Origin: Rhodobacteraceae bacterium Alg238-R152
GTDB lineage: Bacteria; Pseudomonadota; Alphaproteobacteria; Rhodobacterales; Rhodobacteraceae
NCBI GenBank assembly: GCA_900537125.1
Contig: UNRJ01000001.1
Span: 620,001-684,000, forward strand
Direction of reading: 5' to 3'
DNA length: 64,000 bases
The notes below the pieces were generated by a model that searched no databases, had not been told where the DNA came from, and worked only from the letters and a program-made list of their open reading frames with translations. The first letter of the stretch is position 1. Each line of letters begins with the position of its first letter. The translations under genes and the position numbers were made by a program. Below, one piece after another: positions 45,777 through 56,199 of the stretch.

Positions 45777-47378
45777 CTAGTCGCGCATACCCAAAATATG
45801 ATCAAGCAAGGCAACAGTAGAAGCACTTGCCCCCTCCGGCGCGCCCTTGCCTTCCATGGCAGGCACCAGACCGTTGGCCAGCTCTTTGCCCAACTCCACG
45901 CCCCATTGGTCGTAAGAATTGATGCCGTAAATCACCCCTTCGACAAACACGCGGTGCTCATACATCGCCACAATCTGGCCAAGCACATAAGGCGTCAGGC
46001 GTGGATACACCAACGTGGTCGATGGACGATTGCCTTCAAATACGCGATGCTTGGCCAAACGATCCAGTTTTTTGCCAGCGACGCCACTTGCCTCCAACTG
46101 CGCCCGTGCCTCTGCTTCAGAGCGCCCTTTTAACAGCGCTTCCGACTGCGCCAGGCAGTTGGCCACCAACGCGCGGTGATGTTCACCCAACGCGGGTTCA
46201 TGGCCTTCGGCCCCCACCAAAAACTCACAGGGCACAACTTGCTGGCCTTGGTGGATCAACTGATAAAACGCATGCTGTCCATTGGTACCAGGCTCCCCCC
46301 AGACAATGGGTCCAGCCACACGACCCAATGTGCTGCCATCCATGGCCACACCTTTACCGTTGCTCTCCATTTCAAGTTGCTGAAGGTACGCTGGCAAGCG
46401 AGCCAAACGCTGCTCATAAGGCAGCACCGCGCGGGTTGAATGGCCACAGACCTGCTGGTGCCAAATCCCAACCAGTGCCAGTAGCACCGGCAGGTTCTCC
46501 TCTAACGGGGCGTCGCAAAAGTGGCGATCCATCGCCTGAGCACCCTCAAGAAAGCTCTCAAACGCCTTTGGACCAATGGCTAACATCAGCGAAAACCCAA
46601 TTGGCCCCCAAACCGAGTAACGTCCGCCAACCCAGTCCTCAAAACCAAACACCCGCTCCGCCGGAATGCCAAACAACGCACAGCGGTCCACGGCCGAAGA
46701 AATCGCCACAAACCGCTCCAGCGCGTCCGGGCCACCGGCCCACTCCATCACCGTGCGCGCATTCATCAAGGTTTCTTGCGTGGTAAACGTCTTGGACGCC
46801 ACAATGACCAGCGTGCTGTCCGGGTCCAACCCCGCCAACGTATCTGTCGCATCCGCGCCATCGACGTTAGAGATAAAGTGACACTTTGGACCATCGCCAT
46901 AGGGGGCAAGCGCCATCACCGCCATGAGCGGCCCAAGATCAGACCCACCAATGCCGATGTTCACTACATCCGTAATACGCTTGCCGTTGCCTGGAAAGCT
47001 GCCGTCGCGCACGGCGCTGGCCAACTTTGCCATCCGCGCACGTGTTTCTCGCACCTCTGGCAGCACATCCAGTCCATCCACAACAAGTGGGTCGTCCCCC
47101 AGGTTGCGCAATGCGGTGTGCAGCACCGCACGATCCTCGGTGACATTGATTTTCTCACCGCCAAACATCGCTGTACGCTTGGCCGCGACCCCTGCCGCCT
47201 CCGCCAAACGGATCAATGCCGCCTTGGATTCGGCATCAATCGACGTTTTGCTGTAATCAAACAGCAGCCCATCTGATTTCAGAGTAAAATCCTGCGCCCG
47301 TGTGTCATCCGCCTCAAACAGGGCCAAAATTTGCCCTGTCTCTGCGCCTGCGCGCAACGCATCCAATTCAGTCCACAT
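45777..47378 (-). CDS. pgi: glucose-6-phosphate isomerase
   Basis: A 533-aa enzyme interconverting glucose 6-P and fructose 6-P. Active-site blocks are GIGGSDLGPLM, ASKTFTTQETL, GGRYSVWGPIGF, EGNRPSTTLV and YEHRVFVEGVIYGINSYDQWGVELGK. I choose ATG 47378, with GGAG 9 nt upstream, over the TTG 47384 that would leave only 3 nt. It is the third gene of the operon, 6 nt after pgl, allowing recycling of fructose 6-P into the Entner-Doudoroff/pentose phosphate flow. Confidence 0.97.
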   Translation of the reverse strand: MWTELDALRAGAETGQILALFEADDTRAQDFTLKSDGLLFDYSKTSIDAESKAALIRLAEAAGVAAKRTAMFGGEKINVTEDRAVLHTALRNLGDDPLVVDGLDVLPEVRETRARMAKLASAVRDGSFPGNGKRITDVVNIGIGGSDLGPLMAVMALAPYGDGPKCHFISNVDGADATDTLAGLDPDSTLVIVASKTFTTQETLMNARTVMEWAGGPDALERFVAISSAVDRCALFGIPAERVFGFEDWVGGRYSVWGPIGFSLMLAIGPKAFESFLEGAQAMDRHFCDAPLEENLPVLLALVGIWHQQVCGHSTRAVLPYEQRLARLPAYLQQLEMESNGKGVAMDGSTLGRVAGPIVWGEPGTNGQHAFYQLIHQGQQVVPCEFLVGAEGHEPALGEHHRALVANCLAQSEALLKGRSEAEARAQLEASGVAGKKLDRLAKHRVFEGNRPSTTLVYPRLTPYVLGQIVAMYEHRVFVEGVIYGINSYDQWGVELGKELANGLVPAMEGKGAPEGASASTVALLDHILGMRD

Positions 47379-47384
47379 ACCCAA

Positions 47385-48056
47385 TCACTCCGTCCAATGT
47401 ACTTCTGCACCGCTGGAAATCGATTTGATCGGCGCCTCTTCTTTTGGCAGTTTCTGCGCCGCATTTAAAGCATCGCGCTTGTCAGAGCCCTTTATCAGGA
47501 TGTGTTTGCGCACCGCCGCATCCAGCACACGCGCCGACAATGTGATCCGCACATCCGGTAAATCTTCTCGCCGAATGGGCACCAAAACACCCGCATCTGT
47601 GGCCAAAGCCGCTTGCAGCCCCTCTGCACCGGGGAAAAGTGAAGCTGTGTGCATATCTGCGCCCATGCCGAGCAACGCCACATCCACCGGCAACGCCCCG
47701 ATGATCGTAGTCTCAAGCTCCGCCAAAATCTCTTCCGGCGCGTCCGCAGGTGCGTAAAGCGGCAAATACCGCGCAGCCGTGGCCCGGTTGGTCAACAGAC
47801 GAGATTTCACCAATGCCGAATTGGACCGCTCATGATCTTCAGGTACCCAGCGTTCATCGGTCAGGATCACATCCACCCGGTCCCAATCCAAATCCACAGC
47901 ACTCAGCGCATCAAAAATTGGCCCCGGTGTTGTCCCCCCAGGCACTGCCAAAACTACACGATCTTTGGTGTGTAACGCTTCGGCCAGATCGTCCGCCAAA
48001 ACTTTGGCAACATCCATCGCCATCATCTCCGCATCAGGATATGTGTTGAAGTTCAT
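47385..48056 (-). CDS. pgl: 6-phosphogluconolactonase
   Basis: A 223-aa lactonase of the NagB/DevB fold, hydrolysing 6-phosphogluconolactone made by Zwf. VPGGTTPGPIF, ILTDERWV and LLGMGADMHTASLFPG are the family blocks. The ATG overlaps the zwf stop by 4 nt (ATGA), indicating translational coupling between consecutive steps. Confidence 0.96.
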   Translation of the reverse strand: MNFNTYPDAEMMAMDVAKVLADDLAEALHTKDRVVLAVPGGTTPGPIFDALSAVDLDWDRVDVILTDERWVPEDHERSNSALVKSRLLTNRATAARYLPLYAPADAPEEILAELETTIIGALPVDVALLGMGADMHTASLFPGAEGLQAALATDAGVLVPIRREDLPDVRITLSARVLDAAVRKHILIKGSDKRDALNAAQKLPKEEAPIKSISSGAEVHWTE

Positions 48057-49507
48057 TTGCCCAATCCTCTCCAGTTTCGCCCATCACGGCGCATCATCAC
48101 AGCCGCATCATCCGGCCCAAAGGAAAACGCGTCATAGGGCTTTGGAACATCGCCCCGCGCTTCCCACCCGCGAATGATCGGGTCGGTCCAGGCCCAGGCC
48201 GCTTCCACCTCATCATCGCGCATAAACAGTGTTTGGTTGCCCCGGATCACGTCCATGATCAGCCGTTCGTAAGCATCCGCCGCACTTTGCCCCTTGGGGC
48301 CCAAAGCTTCGGCAAAACTCATATCCAATGGCACGTCCACAAGCCGCATCCCGCCCGGACCTGGCTCCTTGATAGTCACCTTTAATGTAATGCCTTCATT
48401 GGGTTGCAGCTGAATGCTCAACTCATTTCGGTGCCGCCCAGCCTCATCTCCAAAGATCGAGTGCGGTGTGTCTTTGAACACCACGGTGATTTCACTGTCG
48501 CGCTCCGACAACCGCTTTCCAGTCCGCAAGTAAAACGGTGTTCCCGCCCATCGCCAGTTGTTCACCTGACATTTCAATGCCACAAAACTCTCTGTCTTTG
48601 ACCGTGGATTGTCGACATCTTCCCGGTAGCTGTTGGCATCATCAGCTGCGGTATATTGCCCACGCACAATATGGTGCGGCGCCACCGTATCAAGTGCCCG
48701 GATCACCTTAAGCTTTTCATCGCGCACCGCATCCGGCTCAAACTGCGACGGCGGCTCCATCGCAATCAAACACAAGAGCTGCATCAGGTGGTTTTGCACC
48801 ATGTCCCGCATCGCACCAGATTTTTCATAGTACCCACCACGACCGGCCACACCAACGCTTTCAGCCACAGTGATTTGAATGTGATCAATGTACTGCGCGT
48901 TCCACAGCGGCTCAAACAGCATGTTTCCAAACCGCACCGCCATCAGATTTTGCACCGTCTCTTTGCCAAGATAGTGGTCGATCCGGTAGATTTGACTCTC
49001 ATCAAAGTACTGCGCCAACTCCTTGTTAAGCGCCTGCGCGCTTTCAAGATCATGCCCAAAAGGCTTCTCGACCACGATCCGGGTGTCTGCTTGCGTCAAT
49101 CCGTGTCGCTTCAACCCTTTGGCCAAGTCTGAGTACACACCTGGCCCAACAGAAAAGTAAAACGCCCGGACCGAGCCTTCCTTCAGAAGCGCAGACAAAT
49201 CTGCCCAGCCACCTTCACCGCGCGCATCCACAGCAACATAATGCAAATGCGCGCAGAACCCAGCAACAGCTTCGACATCCTGTGCCGCTTCTCCGCCAAA
49301 CTCTCTCAGCGCGTCCGCCACCGACGTTCGATATGCGTCCACTGTCAGATCGCTACGCGCAGCACCGATAACCTGACTGCTTTCAGGCATTTGCCCGGAG
49401 CAATATCGCTTAAACAACGCCGGTAAGATCTTTCGCCGCGCCAAGTCGCCGGTCCCGCCAAAGATCACAAGATCAAATGATTCAACGGGGATAATACGAG
49501 AAACCAT
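48053..49507 (-). CDS. zwf: glucose-6-phosphate dehydrogenase
   Basis: A 484-aa enzyme making 6-phosphogluconolactone and NADPH. The Rossmann motif FGGTGDLARRKI near the N-terminus and the substrate motif RIDHYLGKE are present. With pgl and pgi it feeds 6-phosphogluconate to the Entner-Doudoroff pathway, the main glycolytic route in this group; edd and eda are not in the window. The promoter region holds a LacI-type palindrome. Confidence 0.97.
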   Translation of the reverse strand: MVSRIIPVESFDLVIFGGTGDLARRKILPALFKRYCSGQMPESSQVIGAARSDLTVDAYRTSVADALREFGGEAAQDVEAVAGFCAHLHYVAVDARGEGGWADLSALLKEGSVRAFYFSVGPGVYSDLAKGLKRHGLTQADTRIVVEKPFGHDLESAQALNKELAQYFDESQIYRIDHYLGKETVQNLMAVRFGNMLFEPLWNAQYIDHIQITVAESVGVAGRGGYYEKSGAMRDMVQNHLMQLLCLIAMEPPSQFEPDAVRDEKLKVIRALDTVAPHHIVRGQYTAADDANSYREDVDNPRSKTESFVALKCQVNNWRWAGTPFYLRTGKRLSERDSEITVVFKDTPHSIFGDEAGRHRNELSIQLQPNEGITLKVTIKEPGPGGMRLVDVPLDMSFAEALGPKGQSAADAYERLIMDVIRGNQTLFMRDDEVEAAWAWTDPIIRGWEARGDVPKPYDAFSFGPDDAAVMMRRDGRNWRGLGK

Positions 49508-49550
49508 GGGGCGTCATTCCTTATTGGCGGTCCGAATTTTGTCGGAAAAT

Positions 49551-49564
49551 CGTTAGCGCTAACG
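49551..49564. promoter_or_regulatory. LacI-family operator-like palindrome CGTTAGCGCTAACG
   Basis: A perfect 14-bp palindrome centred on CG, the hallmark of LacI-family operators, 44-57 bp upstream of zwf in the divergent region with the radical SAM gene. No lacI-type gene is in the window. Confidence 0.7.
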
Positions 49565-49690
49565 ACGTCATATCACCGCCACTTTAACACCGCAACCAAA
49601 CATCACAACTGTGTCAATCCAACCGCTTCACCTTTACTTGGCTGCTCAACTGCGCCTACTACCATCAGACCACCGGAACATGGCAGGCAC

Positions 49691-50632
49691 ATGAAAGATC
49701 ACGTAAATATCGGCAAGTTCAACGACCCTTTTGTGACCGCAAAGGGCGACACCCGTGCTCATGTCGCGCTCACAGATCCCCAAACGCTTTGGTTTAATAC
49801 CGGAACGCTGTGCAACATCGAATGTGAGAATTGCTACATTCTATCGTCGCCCACAAACGACGCGCTGGTGTATGTAACCGCAGACGAAGTATCGGATTAT
49901 CTCGATCAACTTGAGGTGCGAAACTGGCAGGTTCGGGAAATTGCCTTTACCGGCGGTGAACCATTTATGAACCCGGAAATGAACGAGATGGCCCGCCGGT
50001 CACTGGAACGTGGCTATGACGTACTGATCCTCACCAATGCCATGCAGCCGATGCAGCGCAAACGGGTCGGTGCGGGCCTTCACAAACTGGCACAAGACTT
50101 CCCCGGCAAGCTGACGCTGCGCATATCTGTCGACCATTGGTCCGCCGAATTGCATGACAAAGAGCGCGGCACTGGCACATTTGAGCGCACACTTAACGGA
50201 ATGCGCTGGCTGCGCGACCACGGTATCAACATGACCGTCGCTGGCCGCACCATGTGGAATGAAACCGACGCTGCGGCACGCGCAGGTTACGCGGATCTCT
50301 ACGCAAATGAAAACTTTAAGATCGACGCGTTAAGCCCCGGTGAAACCGTGCTTTTCCCAGAAATGGATGAAACTGCCGAAGTGCCCGAAATCACCACAGA
50401 CTGCTGGGGCATTTTGAACAAATCGCCCTCAGAGGTCATGTGTTCAAATTCGCGCATGGTGGTGAAACACAAAGGCGCAGCAAAGCCCTCGGTCATTGCC
50501 TGCACACTGCTGCCCTACGATCCCCAATTTGATCTTGGGTCAACGTTGGCAGAGGCTGAAAAGCCCGTGCAGCTGAACCATCCCCACTGCGCGAAATTCT
50601 GTGTGTTAGGCGGAGCCTCCTGCTCGGCCTGA
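49691..50632 (+). CDS. radical SAM protein of unknown substrate
   Basis: A 313-aa protein with the radical SAM cluster motif CNIECENC (Cys41, 45, 48) and SAM block FTGGEPFMNPE. The C-terminal third is rich in Cys (WGILN after Cys, VMCSNS, IACTLL, HPHCAKFCVLGGASCS), suggesting a second cluster of SPASM/twitch type. No peptide substrate or partner is adjacent. It is divergent from zwf across 183 bp. A family name beyond radical SAM cannot be given. Confidence 0.88.
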   Translation: MKDHVNIGKFNDPFVTAKGDTRAHVALTDPQTLWFNTGTLCNIECENCYILSSPTNDALVYVTADEVSDYLDQLEVRNWQVREIAFTGGEPFMNPEMNEMARRSLERGYDVLILTNAMQPMQRKRVGAGLHKLAQDFPGKLTLRISVDHWSAELHDKERGTGTFERTLNGMRWLRDHGINMTVAGRTMWNETDAAARAGYADLYANENFKIDALSPGETVLFPEMDETAEVPEITTDCWGILNKSPSEVMCSNSRMVVKHKGAAKPSVIACTLLPYDPQFDLGSTLAEAEKPVQLNHPHCAKFCVLGGASCSA

Positions 50633-50643
50633 CATCAGGCTGG

Positions 50644-51384
50644 TCAGTTTAACTCTGGCGAGCGCCAGTATTTGGTGCCTTCCAAACCTGCGTTCACCCG
50701 CCACCGATCTTTATCGAGGATAAAGACCGACTGACCTTGCGTAAATCGCACCTCGTCGCCTGATTTGTCGCCGCCTGCCTGCGCGCCCCCACCTGCGGTA
50801 GCGTCATACCCATTTACGACAAACCGCTGAAAATCGGCGTGTGTTTCAAACAAAATCACAAATTGTGTGGAAAATCCGCCGATCCCAAAACCAGCCCCCA
50901 GACCACCGGTGCCCATATTCATATACGTACGTGCGCTGGTGTCTTTGGCAACAGCCACACCACGCCCATATCCCGTGGTCACCGGGAAGACCGTGACTTT
51001 TCGGCTGTCAAAGGCCGCATAGCCGGCACTTTGTCGATAAAGCGCATCCGCCTTTGGATTTTGCGCTAGGAGCAGCGCCAAAATATCATCGGCCATTGCA
51101 TCAAGCCGCGCCCGCGTTGCCTCTGGGGTTTCTTCGTTGGACAAAAGTTCATCGGTCGATGAAATTGCATCCCCAACGCCAGTCACGCCTTTTTCGACGG
51201 TATTGCCAACAGCTGTCGCACCTTTACCTATGGCTTCTCCGGTGGCAGTGACACCGTCACCAATGGCCTCACCGGTGGTCTCTGCACCTTTTCTAATTTT
51301 GTCCCACAGCCCCTCGGCTTTTACGGGGCCAACAAATATCATCGCCAGCGCCACCGTCGTACTGCCCGTCAAAACTTTGTGCAT
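50644..51384 (-). CDS. SYLF/YSC84 domain protein with 11-mer amphipathic repeats
   Basis: A 246-aa exported protein: signal peptide about 1-23 (ending VKA). Four tandem 11-residue repeats of the type GxTxxGxxIxx occupy residues 33-76. A SYLF (YSC84) lipid-binding domain occupies about 85-240, with YAAFDSRKVTVFPVTTGYGRGVAV, GGLGAGFGIGGFSTQFVILF and an RVNAGLEGTKYW-type end. SYLF domains bind phosphoinositides and membranes; in bacteria the role is open. Likely periplasmic and membrane-associated. Confidence 0.86.
   Translation of the reverse strand: MHKVLTGSTTVALAMIFVGPVKAEGLWDKIRKGAETTGEAIGDGVTATGEAIGKGATAVGNTVEKGVTGVGDAISSTDELLSNEETPEATRARLDAMADDILALLLAQNPKADALYRQSAGYAAFDSRKVTVFPVTTGYGRGVAVAKDTSARTYMNMGTGGLGAGFGIGGFSTQFVILFETHADFQRFVVNGYDATAGGGAQAGGDKSGDEVRFTQGQSVFILDKDRWRVNAGLEGTKYWRSPELN
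51157..51288 (-). repeat. four 11-residue tandem repeats in the SYLF protein
   Basis: Units GAETTGEAIGD, GVTATGEAIGK, GATAVGNTVEK and GVTGVGDAISS (residues 33-76) repeat with period 11. The pattern fits an 11/3 amphipathic helix like the synuclein repeats. Confidence 0.85.
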
Positions 51385-51632
51385 TTACCTGCCTCCAGAC
51401 CTTCAAAACACAATCTCAGTAGAGCACGATTCAACGCCGCGTCGCATCCTTTCTTTGAACCTACAAATTTCACCCACAAAGGTGACCAACTTTTGCAACC
51501 CACACAATGACTTAATCTCGTCGCGGCGGGAATACGCACGTAACAGGCACAGCACCATTGCACCCTATATGATGCCTCTGATATAAGCATTCCAACAACA
51601 TATGGACCGCCAATAAGAAGCGAGACTGGGAC

Positions 51633-54365
51633 TTGAGCGATACGCCGGAAACCCCTGAAAACGAAGAAGAAACCACGCACGAGCGCATGATCCACGACGG
51701 TCCGACTGTGACCATCGAAGAGGAGATGCGCACCAGCTATCTCGACTACGCCATGAGCGTGATCGTCAGCCGTGCCATTCCAGACCTGCGTGACGGCCTA
51801 AAACCGGTACACCGCCGCATTCTTTATGCGATGCATGAAACCGGCAACAGCCACGAGAAATCATACCGAAAATCGGCGCGTCCAGTTGGCGACGTCATGG
51901 GTAAATACCACCCCCACGGCGACTCCGCGATTTATGACGCCTTGGTTCGTATGGCACAGGATTTCTCCATGTCCCTGCCGCTTCTGGATGGTCAAGGTAA
52001 CTTCGGGTCCATGGACGGCGATAACCCAGCGGCCATGCGCTACACCGAAGTGCGCATGGACAAACCCGCTGCTGCCCTACTGGCGGATATCGACAAAGAG
52101 ACTGTCGACTTCCAGGACAACTACGACGGCAAAGACCAGGAACCAACCGTACTTCCGGCGCGCTTCCCCAACATGCTGGTCAACGGCGCCGGTGGTATTG
52201 CGGTGGGTATGGCCACCAACATCCCGCCGCATAACTTGGGCGAAGTCATCGACGCCACACTTGCATTGATCGACGATCCAGACCTCACTTCTGAGCAGTT
52301 GATCGACTATGTGCCTGGCCCCGATTTCCCAACCGGCGGTATTCTTCTGGGCCGCTCAGGCGCTCGCAAAGCGTATCTCGAAGGCCGCGGCAGCGTCATC
52401 ATTCGCTCCAAAACCCGGGTTGAGGAAATTCGCAAGGACCGCTACGCGATTGTCATCAACGAGATCCCTTATCAGGTGAACAAGGCAGCGATGATCGAAA
52501 AGATCGCCGAAGCCGCGCGTGACAAGCGTATCGAAGGCATTGCCCATGTTCAGGATGAATCGGACCGGGATGGCGTGCGTGTTGTGGTGGAACTCAAACG
52601 TGACGCCACAGCTGAGGTTGTGCTGAACCAACTGTTCCGCTTCACACCAATGCAAACATATTTTGGCTGCAACATGCTGGCCCTAAATGGCGGCCGCCCG
52701 GAGCAGCTGACTTTGCGCCGTTTCCTGACCTCCTTCATCGATTTCCGCGAAGAAGTGGTGGCCCGTCGCACCGCTTATATGCTGCGCAAAGCGCGTGAAC
52801 GCAGCCACATCCTCTGTGGTTTGGCCGTGGCTGTGACCAACGTCGACGAGGTGGTTGCCACCATCCGTGCCTCTGCCGACGCTGCCGAAGCCCGTGAAAA
52901 GCTGATGACGCGCCGCTGGCCAGCCGAAAGCATCGCTGGCTACATCAAGCTGATCGACGATCCGACACACACCATGAATGACGACGGGACCTATAACCTG
53001 TCCGAAACACAAGCCCGCGCCATCCTCGAATTGCGTCTGCAACGCCTGACACAGATTGGTGTAAAAGAGGTCACGGACGAACTTGAAGAACTGGCCCGTA
53101 AGATTAAGGAATACCTTGAAATTTTGGGTTCACGCGAACGCATTATGAGCATCATCGGCGACGAGCTGCGTGAGGTGCGTGAGAACTTCGCGGTCGACCG
53201 CCGTACTGAGATTGTCGACTGGTCCGGTGACATGGACGACGAAGACCTGATCGAGCGTGAGGACATGGTGGTGACCGTGACTTCCGGTGGCTACATCAAA
53301 CGCACGCCGCTTGCTGACTTCCGCGCCCAAAAACGCGGCGGCAAAGGCATCTCGGGCATGCAGACCAAAGAAGAGGATGTGGTCACCACCCTCTTTGTGG
53401 CCAACACCCACACGCAACTTCTGTTCTTCACCACCGACGGCATGGCCTACAAACTGAAGACCTGGCGCCTGCCGCTGGGTGGCCGCACCGCCAAAGGCAA
53501 GGCGATTGTGAACATCCTGCCTATTCCAAATGGTGTTTCAATTGCTGCGATCATGCCTGTTGATCGTCCTGAGGACGAATGGGACGATCTTCAGATCATG
53601 TTTGCCACCTCAGCTGGCTCCGTACGTCGCAACCGCCTGTCAGACTTCACCAATGTGAAGTCGAACGGCAAAATTGCGATGAAGTTTGAGGATGACAACG
53701 CTGACACAAAGCTGATCAACGCCCGCATCTGTACCGAAGAAGACGATGTGATGCTGGTGACCAACTCGGGCCGGGCCATCCGCTTCCCCACCACCGAAGT
53801 GCGGGTGTTCAACTCGCGCTCCTCTGTGGGTGTGCGTGGCATTCGCCTCAACGGCGACGATGAGGTGGTTTCCATGTCAGTGATCCGCCACTTCCGCGCC
53901 GAAAGCGAAGAACGCGCCGCATACCTGAAAATGCGCCGCGCGGTCGCTGGCTTGTCCGATGATGGCGGCGACGACGAGGAAGCACCAGCTGGCGAACTCT
54001 CACAAGAACGCTACGCAGAAATGTCCGCTGCTGAAAACCTACTCCTCACCATCACCACCGGTGGTGCAGGCAAACTCAGCTCCAGCCACGACTACCCGGT
54101 TCGTGGCCGTGGCGGCCAAGGTGTGGCGGCGATGGACAAAGCCATGCGTGGCGGTGCGCTGGTGGCTTCCTTCCCGGTGGACTTGGGTGACCAGATCATG
54201 TTGGCCACCTCCAAAGGCCAATCAATCCGCGTGCCTGTTGACGGCATTTCCTTCCGCTCCCGCTCCGCAGGCGGCGTAAAAGTGTTCAACACCGGCAAAG
54301 GCGAAGAAGTGGTCTCTGTGGCATGGATTGCCGAGCAAGACGACGAGGAAGCTGGCGAAGAGTAA
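51633..54365 (+). CDS. gyrA: DNA gyrase subunit A
   Basis: A 910-aa type II topoisomerase subunit. Catalytic Tyr137 (AAMRYTE) and the quinolone-determining region [15 protein letters not shown] with Ser98 and Asp102 in the usual sensitive state. The C-terminal beta-pinwheel has the GyrA box QKRGGKG. The start is TTG 51633 ([13 protein letters not shown]), which agrees with family N-termini; there is no ATG in frame before the conserved region. Confidence 0.97.
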   Translation: MSDTPETPENEEETTHERMIHDGPTVTIEEEMRTSYLDYAMSVIVSRAIPDLRDGLKPVHRRILYAMHETGNSHEKSYRKSARPVGDVMGKYHPHGDSAIYDALVRMAQDFSMSLPLLDGQGNFGSMDGDNPAAMRYTEVRMDKPAAALLADIDKETVDFQDNYDGKDQEPTVLPARFPNMLVNGAGGIAVGMATNIPPHNLGEVIDATLALIDDPDLTSEQLIDYVPGPDFPTGGILLGRSGARKAYLEGRGSVIIRSKTRVEEIRKDRYAIVINEIPYQVNKAAMIEKIAEAARDKRIEGIAHVQDESDRDGVRVVVELKRDATAEVVLNQLFRFTPMQTYFGCNMLALNGGRPEQLTLRRFLTSFIDFREEVVARRTAYMLRKARERSHILCGLAVAVTNVDEVVATIRASADAAEAREKLMTRRWPAESIAGYIKLIDDPTHTMNDDGTYNLSETQARAILELRLQRLTQIGVKEVTDELEELARKIKEYLEILGSRERIMSIIGDELREVRENFAVDRRTEIVDWSGDMDDEDLIEREDMVVTVTSGGYIKRTPLADFRAQKRGGKGISGMQTKEEDVVTTLFVANTHTQLLFFTTDGMAYKLKTWRLPLGGRTAKGKAIVNILPIPNGVSIAAIMPVDRPEDEWDDLQIMFATSAGSVRRNRLSDFTNVKSNGKIAMKFEDDNADTKLINARICTEEDDVMLVTNSGRAIRFPTTEVRVFNSRSSVGVRGIRLNGDDEVVSMSVIRHFRAESEERAAYLKMRRAVAGLSDDGGDDEEAPAGELSQERYAEMSAAENLLLTITTGGAGKLSSSHDYPVRGRGGQGVAAMDKAMRGGALVASFPVDLGDQIMLATSKGQSIRVPVDGISFRSRSAGGVKVFNTGKGEEVVSVAWIAEQDDEEAGEE

Positions 54366-54390
54366 TCTTCCACTGCATTCCCCATAATTC

Positions 54391-54427
54391 AAACGGCCCT
54401 GCGCAATTGCGTGGGGCCGTTTCTATT
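54391..54427 (+). terminator. terminator of gyrA
   Basis: Stem AAACGGCCC / GGGCCGTTT with an inner palindrome (CGCAATTGCG) and a short pyrimidine-rich tail TTCTATTT. Confidence 0.7.
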
Positions 54428-54502
54428 TCGGAGTATATTAATATTGCTTGGCAAAGTGTTATGTGCCCTTCTTCAGCCAACGAAACACAAAACGGCGTTC
54501 TA

Positions 54503-56074
54503 ATGACTAAACTTTTCCCGGCCTACGCACTCTCTTTTGGCGCCGCACTCTGCCTTTCAACCTCCGGCGCTGTCGCAGCCACCCTTACGCTTAACTCCAC
54601 GTCATCTCAGTCCGACATCGACGCCGACTACGGGGGTGCCATTCAGGCCCAAGAACTGACCGGAAAATATGCCAATTGCACCGTGCTCTATGAAGGCGAT
54701 GTACAACGTGGCGACCTCCAACGGTTCCACGCCCTCTTTGGCTATGATGGGGAAAGCTACTTCAATAGCCTACCTGATGGTGCCACACTCTGCCTCAACA
54801 GCCCCGGCGGCAACCTCTATGAATCCCTCGTCATCGTAGATTTCCTGCGCGAGGTTTTTGCTGACCTGCAAACCTATGTGGCCGACGGAGACCTCTGTGC
54901 GTCCGCCTGCTCTAACCTGTTTCTATCCGGTGCGCATACGTTTGAGGGCGAAAGCTATGAAACCATCGCGATGCGCGCCATTTCACCTACGGCGCGCCTT
55001 GGTGTGCACGCCCCCCGGATTGTTTTGCCAAACGATGGCGAAACCTACGATGCGGAGGAAGTTGCCGCCGTTTATGACGAGGCCATCCGGGACTCTTCAC
55101 ATCTGTTTGCATTTGCGCAAAAGGTGGATGACGAAAACACCCCTTACCTGACCCCTTACCTCTACGCACGTAGCATCGAAACACCACCACATGACATGTA
55201 TTATGTCGACACGGTTGGCGATGCCCTCTTTGCAAATGTCGCGGTCACGGGCATCACTTATGAAGTGAATCTCCGCGCCAACTTGATCAACACCATATGT
55301 GACAATGTCTTCCTATTGGATGACGGCGCCTTCAGTTGGGCCTTCGCGCCCACGTGGAAACCACATCCATTGGCCTCTATTGCTGATCTCTATAATGAGT
55401 TCTCTCAAATTCTCGCACTTGAAGCCCATGAAAACCAAACCGATGACAATCCGGTCTACACCTCCTCTTGGGACATCGAGCAAAGAGACGGGGCCATCTA
55501 CGGCTTCCGACGTGGCTATCGCACCTCTGGCCCCTACGGAGCCGAAGACTGCGTGGTGCGCCTGGACACCTCTGCTCCCGTTGGCGCAACCGACAACTTT
55601 GGCACCGTAGCAACCGCATGGGACGCACGGGACACAAACCCGATCGAGGTTCGGATTGGGTACCAACACCCGCGCAGCGACTTTTCGGATCCAGAAGACC
55701 CCCACGTGTCCTCGCCCTACGCCTATTGGACCGCCTTAAGCCAAGATGATGAGAACCAGCAACACAGCTATCCACCGTTGATGCTGTTCCCGATGGGGCT
55801 ACCGCTCAGTGAACTGCCCCGCATCGGCGCACAGACCACAGAACCCGAGGTTGAGGAGGCAACCGTTGAAGATGACAGAGAACCCCTCACCTGTGACGAT
55901 CTCTGGTACCACCGCAACCGAATCTTCCATAAAAACGGCTACTGTTTTGGCTCCGAACGCGGCATTGCCACCTTTGGCAACGACGGGTGTTTCACCAAAT
56001 CACCAGAGCTATCGTCGCAGGAATCTGAGTTGATACGCCTGATCAAACAGGGCGAAAAAGATCTCGGGTGCTAG
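54503..56074 (+). CDS. exported ClpP-fold protein with C-terminal YARHG-like domain
   Basis: A 523-aa protein from ATG 54503 with a signal peptide (about 1-25). Residues 55-170 look like a ClpP/crotonase-type serine protease core: LNSPGGNLYESL (oxyanion), Ser134 in LCASACSNLF (nucleophile position) and His169 in LGVHAPR. A long middle region is unassigned. The C-terminus (about 470-510) reads CDDLWYHRNRIFHKNGYCF ... FGNDGCF, matching the YARHG pattern (WxxRNxIFxxxGYxF). Catalysis is plausible but not shown. It follows gyrA after a terminator. Confidence 0.62.
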   Translation: MTKLFPAYALSFGAALCLSTSGAVAATLTLNSTSSQSDIDADYGGAIQAQELTGKYANCTVLYEGDVQRGDLQRFHALFGYDGESYFNSLPDGATLCLNSPGGNLYESLVIVDFLREVFADLQTYVADGDLCASACSNLFLSGAHTFEGESYETIAMRAISPTARLGVHAPRIVLPNDGETYDAEEVAAVYDEAIRDSSHLFAFAQKVDDENTPYLTPYLYARSIETPPHDMYYVDTVGDALFANVAVTGITYEVNLRANLINTICDNVFLLDDGAFSWAFAPTWKPHPLASIADLYNEFSQILALEAHENQTDDNPVYTSSWDIEQRDGAIYGFRRGYRTSGPYGAEDCVVRLDTSAPVGATDNFGTVATAWDARDTNPIEVRIGYQHPRSDFSDPEDPHVSSPYAYWTALSQDDENQQHSYPPLMLFPMGLPLSELPRIGAQTTEPEVEEATVEDDREPLTCDDLWYHRNRIFHKNGYCFGSERGIATFGNDGCFTKSPELSSQESELIRLIKQGEKDLGC

Positions 56075-56199
56075 TTTTCTTCTTCCCGAAGGGGCAAACA
56101 GCCGCTTCGGACACATACTTGATCAAAGACAAACACATCTCCGCGGTCGGCAGCTAAAACAAGGCCTATCTTGAAAACGCACCACACCCGGAGACCGTG

